From contig CP075495.1 of assembly GCA_021613535.1 (NCBI GenBank), positions 14,446,001 to 14,510,000 on the forward strand: a stretch of DNA of 64,000 nucleotides, written 5' to 3'. A program made the position numbers and the translations under genes. The notes beneath the pieces were generated by a model that worked only from the letters and a program-made list of their open reading frames with translations, was not told where the DNA came from and made no database searches. The first letter of the stretch is position 1, and each line of letters begins with the position of its first letter. The DNA comes from Adineta vaga. Taxonomy: Eukaryota > Rotifera. Shown one piece after another: positions 54,391 through 64,000 of this stretch.

Positions 54391-55415
54391 ATGCGGCGTG
54401 AACAACTAATTATACCAGCGCTAATTATTATAGCTGCAACTATATATTACTATTATTATGTTTTCGTTTTTGATGTATCTAAATCATCATCATTGGGATT
54501 ACCGCCGTTTATGTTACCAGCATCTCGATATAAGATAGCAGTTATGAACGATCGTATTCCATCGTATAAATTAGCAACAACGGACGGTAACAAGCCATAT
54601 GCTGATGGTGATCGAGCTCAAGCTACTGTTATCGATAGTCTTCATCTTCTCCAAAAATGTACGAAAGATCCGTCACTCATTGTTGTCGATATCGGTGGTT
54701 TCTTAGGTATGTACATTTACTACTTCATCTTACAATACCCAAACACTCATGTAAATTGTGATACACTTGCTTTTTTGTAGGTGATTTTGGATTATATGCA
54801 GCTGCATGTGGTTGTCAAGTGTTTATCTTCGAAGTGCAGCCAAGCATGGTTGATCTCATTCGCACATCCATTGCATTGAATAATTTCTCAACATCACGTG
54901 TTCATGTGATACAAAAAGCAGTTAGTGATCTTCCTTCTAACTCACAGATGACATTTTCGACTCAAGGCGGTCAAACAACAGCTCAGAAAGGAACACTTCG
55001 TGTGTCAACTATTCGTCTTGACGATATTGATTGGCCATCATCATCATCAATTATTCTACTCAAAATCGATGTCGAAGGTTTTGAACTAAATGTTCTTCGA
55101 TCAGCTGAAGAACTATTTCGTGCGAAACGTATTCATCACTTGATCTTTGAATATACTGCATGGTGGACTGATCGTGCAGCTCAACAAGATCTCATTCCAT
55201 ATGTGGAGAAGAATCTTGGTGCTAAAAAATTATATGCATTGGATCGGACAAGTTCAATGGTGTATGGACCATTGACTCGAGATGTTCTTGATCAGTTTCA
55301 TGCTAATCATATCAAACGGCATTTACAAACGGATATTTATGCTAAGCTAGTGGATCAGAATGAAAACTCGAGTCTAAAAGCGCAACCATACACTTTGGGA
55401 TCATCTTTAGCATGA
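54391..55415 (+). CDS. FkbM-family methyltransferase, membrane-anchored, copy A
   Basis: Two exons, 54391-54706 and 54781-55415, 74-nt intron; 316 aa. An N-terminal signal anchor (about 6-28, IPALIIIAATIYYYYYVFVF) makes it a type II membrane protein with the enzyme in the ER/Golgi lumen or outside. The SAM-binding motif VVDIGGFLGDFGLYAA (about 98-113) is split by the intron. FIFEVQP follows, then SIILLKIDVEGFELNVLRSA, the FkbM signature. C-terminal conserved TAWWTDRAAQQD. FkbM enzymes are SAM-dependent O-methyltransferases; in other organisms they act on natural products and on glycans, so a sugar target is plausible, but the substrate is unknown. First of four tandem genes in the same direction. 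Confidence 0.88.
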
Positions 55416-56629
55416 GATTTTGTTTGAGATCATAGAGATGTTTTTTTTTAATCAATTGCTACTATGGAAATGTGAAACATTCCACAGCACATTCTGCAAG
55501 AGGTGTAATGTATGTGTGAATGGATTTTTAAAGTGATATTTTTTTTTTATACGTAAATTATTTTGTTTTAAACTGTTTGATAGTAGTTATTGAGATATAC
55601 GATCAAGTTCGAGAGAAACAATGAACATTACTCGAACTGATGTCATTATTTGTCGTTGTCTAACAATATCTAATCGCAATTAGCATACTTAATCAAAAGA
55701 TTGAGTCCATCAAATATTTTAACAGTATTAAATAGATCTACTTATTCATGGTTATAAATACGCTACTATTATATAAGACACAGTTACTTTGCATCTTTCT
55801 ATCTATAAAACATTGTGATTATTCAAGGTGAACTGAAATTATGTTACATCGTTGTAAACTTCACTATCGTTTCCGTACACAATTAATCAAACATTTAGTT
55901 TCTTTTATTTCTCGCTACTCTTGAGAAAGCACGTGTCGCTAATATAAAATAGCGACTATAAGTAAAAATAATCATTTATCTTTCATTTCTCTAAGTTTTG
56001 AGAGGAAAAGAAAAGAAAACCATTTTGATGATGTTATTGAAAGAAAAACTAAGCAGATATCAATTTTTCAGAAGCAATCGTGTCGTATAAAATATTTAGT
56101 ATAATATAGTACTAGTTTTTGAGAAACATTTACTCAATGGTATGAACTGTATTATTGACTCCTTGTAATATATGTTATTGATCATCATATTAACTCTTCT
56201 CTCGGAAAGAGAAAAAGAAAGAAATTTTTTTACATGAAATAAGAGACTAATTGAAAAAAATGCGGCTATTTTAGAAAGAATAACAGGTAGGAAAGCACAC
56301 GTTATACTTCTTATTCACGAAGTAAACCTGACAATTTCATTTAATAACAGAATACTTTCCTTGTGACATAGAAAAAGCAGAGAGAGAGAGAGAGAGTAGT
56401 TTTCAAAAGCAATTCGTTCGCCATTACATAGATTCTAATAGATCATAGTTGTGAATAATGAAACAGGATATTCAAAAACTTGGATTCAAATTTCAAGTTT
56501 GAAACCATTGGAAATATTTATGAGAAATGATGCGATGTTCTTATAGCTTTGAGTCTGCTATTTTCGGTTTTTTTTATAATAAGAAAAATCAGATACATAA
56601 CATTTTAGTATTCTATAAACTTTACATAG
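55416..56629. other. Spacer between FkbM copies A and B
   Basis: The first about 120 nt resemble the 3' flank of copy B (shared TCAATTGCT...AATGTGAAACA), so A and B were duplicated with their 3' ends. GA microsatellite near 56380-56395. No other gene seen. Confidence 0.55.
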
Positions 56630-57668
56630 ATGTCACGCTCAAAAACATGCTTAGCGGTATCAATTCTTGTTATTAGTATCATCTGTTATTATTTTTATTA
56701 TTTATCGTTAACCGCAGAATCTCCGAAAGTGTTATCATTTCTCTCAACACCGCCTTCGTTAGTATTGAAACCATCTCAATACAAAATAGTCGATATGAAT
56801 GATCGAACTCCATCATATAAATTAGCAACCACAGACGGTAACAAGCCATATGCTGATGGTGACCGAGCTCAAGCTACTGTTATCGATAGTCTTCATCTTC
56901 TCCAAAAATGTACGAAAGATCCGTCACTCGTTGTTGTCGATATCGGTGGTTTCTTAGGTATGTACATTTACTACTTCATCTTACAACAGCCAAAGACTCA
57001 TGTAGATTGTGATACACTTGTTTTTTTTTGTAGGTGATTTTGGATTATATGCAGCTGCATGTGGTTGTCAAGTGTTTATCTTCGAAGTACAGCCAAGCAT
57101 GGTTGATCTCATTCGCACATCCATTGCATTGAATAATTTCTCAACATCACGTGTTCGTGTGATACAAAAAGCAGTTAGTGATCTTCCTTCCAATTCACAG
57201 ATGACATTTTCGACTCAAGGCGGTCAAACAACAGTTCAAAATGGAACACTTCGTGTATCAACTATTCGTCTTGACGATATTGATTGGCCATCATCATCAT
57301 CAATTATTCTACTCAAAATCGATGTCGAAGGTTTTGAACTAAATGTTCTTCGATCAGCTGAAGAACTATTTCGTGCGAAACGTGTCCATCACTTGATCTT
57401 TGAATATACTGCATGGTGGACTGATCGTGCAGCTCAACAAGATCTCATTCCATATGTGGAGAAGAATCTTGGTGCTAAACAATTATATGCATTGGATCGG
57501 ACAAGTTCAATAGTGTATGGACCATTGACTCGAGATGTTCTTGATCAGTTTCATGCTAATCATGTCAAACGGCATTTGCAAACAGATATATATGTGAAGC
57601 TAGTGGATCAGAATGAAAACTCGAGTCTAAAAGCGCAACCATACACTCTGGGATCATCTTTTGCATGA
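56630..57668 (+). CDS. FkbM-family methyltransferase, membrane-anchored, copy B
   Basis: Exons 56630-56957 and 57034-57668, 76-nt intron; 320 aa. ATG 56630 directly abuts an acceptor (tttacatag), consistent with trans-splicing. The signal anchor (LAVSILVISIICYYFYYL) and the following stem differ completely from copy A. From about residue 60 (DRTPSYKLATTDGNKPYADG) onward the protein is nearly identical to A and C. All family motifs are intact (DIGGFLGDFG, IDVEGFELNVL). Its intron differs from that of A by a few substitutions and two extra T, whereas A and C have identical introns. Confidence 0.88.
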
Positions 57669-59317
57669 AATTGTGGGTGAGGTGTAAATGGCATAATGAC
57701 CATCTATTTCTTTAGTCAATTGCTGGTATGAGAATGTGAAACACATTGTAGCATAATTAGAATGAAGTGTGTTTTGTGTGTTTGGCTTAGGCACTGAAAG
57801 AAAACTGTTACTCTAACAAATAAACTATTTCATCAATAGTGATGGGAAAAAGAGAAAATGATAGATTGAACTCAAGTATGAGGACAAGGTTTATATCATT
57901 TGAAAGATAAGAGATTGATCATGATTTCTGTCGATAACATATTCTAATCTGATATTTCTCGTTTTCTTGTTCTGTGGTTTTATTTTTTCGTTATGTGAAC
58001 TAATTTATAAGAATATACAATTGTATCATTTTGCTATTCTTATTTTGATTGTATAATCCAACAAATCAGAGACAGTTGGCCAGCAGCAACAAATACTTTT
58101 AACGTTATTTTAAATAAAAATAAAAGCACATGCATTTTCATTGAGCGTGCTTGTATAAGAGAATGTACACAAACGGAGAGATGAAGAAAGAATAATAAGA
58201 AGGAAGAAAATGTTTCACGCTTTATTTTGCGCAGTAAGTAAATAAAAATCGAACTGTTTGCTGTGCTTTCGTAGGAGGATCAGAGAAGAAAATGTTTTCT
58301 GTTGAAGCACATTGTATGTTTTCTTGAACGAGCATGAGTTACTGTCTGAGGTCGGTATTAATAATATAGATACTGTGACAATGTAATGATAAATATCGTA
58401 AATAATTGAACAGATTATTACTGATTGTAATTATACTTTCAGAAAAAGAAGGTAAGATGAAGTGAGTAAAGACTTTTTTTATTTACTCGTTGAATAAAAT
58501 ATTCGTTTCTGCTCTCGAGCCTTACATATGTAGCTTACGGATTATGTTCGTTACGAAAAGTTATTTGTATGATTGTGATAGAAATTATTTCATTTCAGAT
58601 ATTGTTTGAAAACAATGATAGGTGTTTTCTGAAAAAGTATTTGAGATATCCAAAGATTTCTATAATTCAATTTATTTATTGATAGGAAACGATGTTTTTC
58701 CAATTTGTAGGGAAGGTACACGTAGATTGACAGTAGAGCATTATCTATCAAGCAGTGAGTTAACATCTATATTAGTAGAATAGTTGTTAAATAAGTTTCA
58801 ACTAAGGAAGCATCATATGACAGGATATCACGATGATTTTATATTGCGTTTTCCTTTATTCCGAGCACTCGCTTTCTCTTATTTTACCGTAGATATGAAT
58901 ACATTTTTTGTTCAAACTTTACCATAGAAAGATTGTGCCAAAGTCTCAGAAAAAGCTTAAGACAAGAATTTGAAACTTTGAATGTAAATATTTTCATTGC
59001 AGTTTCATATAATATCGCAGAAAATGATTGCAAGTCTTTGTGTGCTCTAAAAACGAGAGACATGACTCACATCTACTAATTCTTCAGAAGATCTTCGTAT
59101 GAAAAACAGAGTTAATATTTTAGTATTTATTGTCGCGTTTCACCAAAAATTTCTGATATAATTCTTTAAGGATTCAATATGATCAATTCCAATTTTGATG
59201 AATCGAAGAGAGTGAGCAGAGATGCATCGTTCCACGCAGGACCGAAACTCCCTAGAAAATCTTTTGCGGCAAACGCACAAAAGTTTATATATTTTCTCTA
59301 ATTGTAATTCTACATAG
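57669..59317. other. Spacer between FkbM copies B and C
   Basis: 1.65 kb, AT-rich, no gene recognised. The start shares homology with the 3' flank of copy A. Confidence 0.55.
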
Positions 59318-60378
59318 ATGTTAAGAACAAAAATTTTATTCATTGGATTAATTCTTGTAACTACGTCTGCCTTTTGTTATTATTACTATTACTACTATCA
59401 TTACACTCCTCGTGCACTTCCCACGTTTAAGTTACGCAAAATATCTCTATTGTCTATACAGTTATCGGTATCAGTAACCAATCGATCTGCCTACCATGTC
59501 GTCGATATGAATGATCGTACTCCATCATATAAGTTAGCGACGACTGATGGTAGCAAACCTTATGCCGATGGTGATCGAGCTCAAGCTACTGTTATCGATA
59601 GTCTTCATCTTCTCCAAAAATGTACGAAAGATCCGTCACTCATTGTTGTCGATATCGGTGGTTTCTTAGGTATGTACATTTACTACTTCATCTTACAATA
59701 CCCAAACACTCATGTAAATTGTGATACACTTGCTTTTTTGTAGGTGATTTTGGATTATATGCAGCTGCATGTGGTTGTCAAGTGTTTATCTTCGAAGTGC
59801 AGCCAAGCATGGTTGATCTCATTCGCACATCCATTGCATTGAATAATTTCTCAACATCACGTGTTCATGTGATACAAAAAGCAGTTAGTGATCTTCCTTC
59901 CAATTCACAGATGACATTTTCGACTCAAGGTGGTCTAACAACAGTTCAAAATGGAACACTTCGTGTATCAACTATTCGTCTTGACGATATTGATTGGCCA
60001 TCATCATCATCAATTATTCTACTCAAAATCGATGTCGAAGGTTTTGAACTAAATGTTCTTCGATCAGCTGAAGAACTATTTCGTGCGAAACGTATTCATC
60101 ACTTGATCTTTGAATATACTGCATGGTGGACTGATCGTGCAGCTCAACAAGATCTCATTCCATATGTGGAGAAGAATCTTGGTGCTAAACAATTATATGC
60201 ATTGGATCGGACAAGTTCACTGGTGTATGGACCATTGACTCGAGATATTCTTGTTCAGTTTCATGCTAATCATGTCAAACGGCATTTGCAAACAGATATA
60301 TATGTGAAGCTAGTGGATCAGAATGAAAACTCCAGTCTAAAAGCACGACCATACACTTTGGAATCATCTTTTGCATAG
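59318..60378 (+). CDS. FkbM-family methyltransferase, membrane-anchored, copy C
   Basis: Exons 59318-59669 and 59744-60378, 74-nt intron; 328 aa. ATG directly follows an acceptor (tacatag). The anchor (ILFIGLILVTTSAFCYYYYY) and a longer stem are unlike A and B. From 59567 the DNA is identical to copy A for 334 nt, through the intron and into exon 2; after that it follows copy B more closely (for example GGTGCTAAACAATTATATG). The 3' flank is unrelated to A and B. Catalytic motifs are intact. The mosaic pattern suggests gene conversion rather than simple recent duplication. Confidence 0.88.
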
Positions 60379-61255
60379 TTTCGATGTGATACGCATGATA
60401 GGAAATTCGGATGAAAGTGATTTTATGTATATTCATGAATAATGTTTTAAAATAAAATTGTTAATTATTTGGATCCTATATGAACTTTACATTTTTCTTT
60501 CTTTATCGTCATTTTGAATGTGGGAATATCAACCTTATATACATCTACTTTTACCCCCCGTATCTGCAATATCAAGATGTTTAATGTATTAACATTAAAT
60601 TGTCTGTGAAATGAACTTGATATCTTTATTCGTTTGTTTTATATTTGGACATTGTGTCAGAGCGTTCAGTTGAGAAAAGTATTGTGACGTCGAATTTTTT
60701 TTGCGTCTTTCTTTTTACATAATGTAGAAACGAAGCAGATTCTTTTTCTTATTCATTTACCGGTCGTAAGAAGAAAAGTGTTGTTTAAACATTAAAAGAA
60801 AATAAATTCAGTTTTGTTTGCTAAGCAGTCAACTAATCTATATGTGAGGAGCACATGGTATATTTTCTCGGATGAAAATGGAGGTAAGTCTATTGTAATA
60901 AACCATACTATTTGTAATATTAAAATACAACATAGAGATCATAGTGTATCTTCAGAATATGATAGCATGCTAAATTATTGTACGGTTTTGTCCTTGAAAT
61001 CTCTGTGATGATATTTTACTAAAAAAAAACAGCGATGTTTTATTTGAAAGGGAGCGAAATCAGCTAGTAATGAGTACAAAAAGAACTGTAAATTATATTC
61101 CAATTTATAATATTATTTCCTTGTCAGATTTTCTTTCGGGAATAAATGTAAGAATCCTAAATTCAATTTGGGATCAAATAAAGTTCGAATTTATTGATTA
61201 TGGTGCAATGACAAAGTTTTTAAGCTCTACGTTGACTTTGTATGATTTCAGATAA
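60379..61255. other. Spacer between FkbM copies C and D
   Basis: No gene recognised; AATAAA at about 60451 serves copy C. Confidence 0.55.
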
Positions 61256-62316
61256 ATGTCCAAATCAAAAGTAATATTCTTAGGACTACTTTTTTCAACT
61301 GCACTGATACTACTTTTTAATTACTATAATCATTATGACAATCCTCATTCATTATTCATATCTGAATTACCGAAAATATCAATATTATCGATTGAATTAC
61401 CACCTTGCACGGTACCTTTATACAAATATCAACTCGTAGAGATGGATGATCGTTCCCCAATTTACACACTTGCAACACAAGATGGAGATAAACCATTTGA
61501 TGAAGGTTATTTCTCTCAAGCTAATCTTGTTGATAATCTAAAACTTATCGAAGCATGCAGTCAAGATCCATCACTCATTGTTGTCGATATTGGTTCTCTA
61601 TTAGGTAATTGTACATCTAATATTTAAAGACACTGATTAAAAAAAAGTGTACTAGATGATCTGTTTCTTTTTTTTTCATAGGTGATTTTGGATTATATGC
61701 AGCAGCATGTGGTTGTCAAGTGTATATATTCGAAATACAACCGAACTCTACCGATCTTATTCGAGCATCGATCTTAGCAAATAATTTCTCGACTGAACGT
61801 GTTCATGTTATACAACGAGCAGTGACGAACATACCTTCCAATTCTGATATGACATTCGCTATTCGAGATGGTCGATCGAATATTACAAAAGGAACAATAC
61901 GTACATCAACTGTTCGCCTCGATGATATTGATTGGCCACCGTCATCGTCGATTCTTCTACTTAAAATCGATGTTTCAGGTTTTGAATTGAATGTTCTTCG
62001 ATCAGCCAAAAAATTATTTCGTGCAAAACGTATTCAACATGTAATTCTCGAATATACGGCATGGTGGACTGATCGTGCAGCACAAAAAGATGTCATTCCA
62101 TATTTACAAAAAACTCTTGGTGCAAAAGGATTATATGCATTAGAACGATTAGGTCGAATCATATATGGACCATTGAATACACAAGCAGTAAGACATTTCT
62201 ATGATTATCATGTTAATATACGTCTGCAAACTGATATCTATGCAAAATTTATTGAAACAAATGGAAGTTCTACATTTAATGCAGAGCCCTACTATCTTGG
62301 AGTATCACGTGCTTAA
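61256..62316 (+). CDS. FkbM-family methyltransferase, membrane-anchored, diverged copy D
   Basis: Exons 61256-61604 and 61682-62316 with the intron at the same position as A-C; 327 aa. Acceptor gatttcag 4 nt before ATG. Same architecture: signal anchor (VIFLGLLFSTALILLFNYY), stem and FkbM domain, but diverged throughout. Two motif changes stand out: VVDIGSLLG in place of VVDIGGFLG, and LLKIDVSGFELNVL in place of the family-typical DVEG, so a normally acidic residue is Ser. The frame is fully open and TAWWTDRAAQKD is kept, so it is probably expressed, perhaps with altered activity. Exon 2 length (635 nt) is the same in all four copies. Confidence 0.86.
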
Positions 62317-62618
62317 AAATTTGTTTTTTTTTGACACAAATGGACATGTTAGAATCAATTTCATATAAAATGCATTCTCTTGTTTTCAACGTTCGATACT
62401 TATTTTATCAAAATATTCAATAAAGAAGATAATATTTATTCTAAAACTTTTTTCTTTGCCTTTATTAAACCTTATTATTATGTCATAGTATAAAGAAGAA
62501 AATAGGGTGATAAGCAAACAGCTACACAAAATGATTAAAAAGAACGATATAGACACCTAATATTCAGCTAGTTCGAATAGATTCACTTTTTTTTTATTGA
62601 TAATTTTGTGCATTTGTT
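62317..62618. other. Intergenic between convergent genes
   Basis: 3' flanks of FkbM copy D and the myosin gene; nothing else seen. Confidence 0.6.
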
Positions 62619-64000
62619 TTAACGTTGACGAACTGAACTTGCCCGTATTGTTGATGCAGCCCGGATTGTCGTAGTCGATTCTCGAATATCACGCTAGAAG
62701 AATATACAAATTGAATACTTCATTTTCATTCAAACAATAAAACTTACAGCTTCTGATGTACGACTCATGCTGACTGATGAACGATTCTTTGCACGTAATT
62801 TACCAAGTTGATTTTCAGCTAAATCAGCACGTTCAGCTGATTCTTCTGTAAAAATCAATGAAATCTTTTATATTTTCTGTTTTTTCATTGTAGAATTTCG
62901 AAACTTACCAAGATCAGTTTGTACTTTACGAAATTTAGCCAAATTAAGAGCGGCAATTTCCTCTGTAAAACGAGAGATATAAATGAAAATAAGTGAAAAG
63001 GTAAATTTTATTCTTACCAGCTTCTTCAACTTGACGTTTGTAGACTTTGAGTTTAGCTTGTAATTTTTCTGAAAGATCTTGAAAACGTTGTTGATTCTTA
63101 CGATCTTCTTCGGTTTGAAATACAAGTTCTTTCAAACGACGATCATTTTTACGTAATTCTTTCAATGTTTCTTGATGACGATGTTGTTCTAATTCATTTT
63201 CACTTTCTAATTCATGAATCTAAATCCAAAAAACAAAAGAGTTTTTCTTTCTTTACCCAAATACTCTCTCTCTCTCTCTTTCTTTGTATCTTACACGTTG
63301 TTCAAGTTTAGCAATAATACGTTTTCCACCTTTGAGTGAATTTCCTTCCGCTTCATCCAAACGTGTTTGAAGATCTTTAACTTGTTGTTCAAGACCTTTA
63401 CGTAATCGATCAACTTGTAAAGAATGTTCTTGTTCTTGACGTAATTCTTCCACAAGACGTGCGGCATCAGCACCAGCTTTTTTCGCACGTTCTTCACTGT
63501 TTTTAAGTTCACCAACAGCTTCATCTAAATCAGATTGCATTGCTGCAATAGTTGATTCTAATTGTCGTCGTTGTGATGATAAATTAGCATTTTGTGTGCT
63601 AACTTCACTAATACGATCAGCAGCATCATTAAGTTCATTTTCTGCAGCTTTACGTGCACGTTCAGCTTGTTCTAAAGCTGTACGTAATTCTTCTAATTCA
63701 CCTGTAATAACATTAGCACGACGTTCAGCATTTAAAGCAGCTTCACGAGCTTCATCACGTTGTCGTTGTTCTTCTTCAATTTGTATTTGTAATTCAGTTA
63801 TATTAATTTCAATACGTTTCAAAGATTTTTGTAAATCCGTATTTGTACGATTCGCATGATCAAGTGCAACTTCAAGTTCATTGATATCTGATTCAAGTTT
63901 CTTTTTCTATAGGAAACGAAAAGAAAGTATTATCAAATGTTAAAAAAAAACGTTTCCCGTTCTATCATACTTGTTTGAGTGCTTCAGTTTTTGATCGTGT
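62619..64000 (-). CDS. MHC: Muscle myosin heavy chain, C-terminal rod (partial)
   Basis: Six exons in the window (high to low): 64000-63971 (cut by the window edge), 63906-63295, 63219-63018, 62962-62909, 62845-62748, 62693-62619; 356 aa seen. Continuous heptad coiled coil with the conventional myosin II rod signature: AAEN and [25 protein letters not shown]-like junction (KLEQRV-IHELESE), [39 protein letters not shown] and [22 protein letters not shown]. The end is a Ser/Thr/Arg-rich non-helical tailpiece (RASSVRQR). This is the filament-forming part of striated or smooth-type muscle myosin; the motor domain lies outside. Paramyosin is less likely because the QTEEDRKN block is characteristic of myosin. 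Confidence 0.93.

Noticed and set aside
63596-63859. 87-codon Ser/Arg-rich frame on +
   Set aside because: Antisense shadow of the myosin coiled-coil exon.

Overview
The window looks like animal nuclear DNA, most plausibly from a bdelloid rotifer. It is very AT-rich. Its genes are intron-containing with GT-AG introns mostly of 45-80 nt. Many start codons sit directly behind a pyrimidine-rich 3' splice acceptor, as expected where spliced leaders are trans-spliced. The gene set is metazoan (coronin, muscle myosin heavy chain, Rh ammonium channel, CNNM, SLC6, GPCRs, a tachykinin-like neuropeptide, an IgSF adhesion protein). Mixed in are genes with non-metazoan flavour: a bacterial-type NAD(P)HX dehydratase, a copper-radical (glyoxal/galactose) oxidase and FkbM methyltransferases. 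The taxon is an inference, not a sequence match.

Layout. 0.9-6.7 kb: three + strand genes (CCR4/Angel-type nuclease, NAXD-like dehydratase, glyoxal/galactose oxidase-like enzyme). 7.2-17.5 kb: MYCBP-like (-), a 12-exon CNNM (+), Tctex-1 dynein light chain (-) and an SLC6 transporter of monoamine type (+). 17.5-18.3 kb: three decayed copies of the SLC6 3' end. 18.3-32.7 kb: a sparse block, largely neural, with a GPCR, a tachykinin-like precursor, a three-Ig-domain protein and an Rh ammonium channel, all on the - strand and separated by 1-3 kb of AT-rich DNA. 32.7-36.0 kb: a 16-exon PARP6/8-like gene (-) with an apparent AT donor. 36.6-41.2 kb: a tight + strand run of MBF1, CNEP1R1, a two-RRM protein and a PC-esterase. 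41.6-45.0 kb: a GPCR (-) and a trypsin-like protease (+). 45.2-50.5 kb: coronin (-) with alternative first exons. 50.5-54.4 kb: no gene seen. 54.4-62.3 kb: four tandem FkbM-type membrane methyltransferases (+). 62.6-64.0 kb: the 3' end of a myosin heavy chain (-), cut by the window edge.

Most genes are unrelated in function and simply adjacent. The clear multi-gene unit is the FkbM array. Three members carry nearly identical catalytic domains behind different membrane anchors, and a 334-bp stretch that includes the intron is identical between the first and third copies. This points to gene conversion. All exon models were made by eye from splice signals and reading-frame continuity; every multi-exon model listed keeps frame across all junctions.
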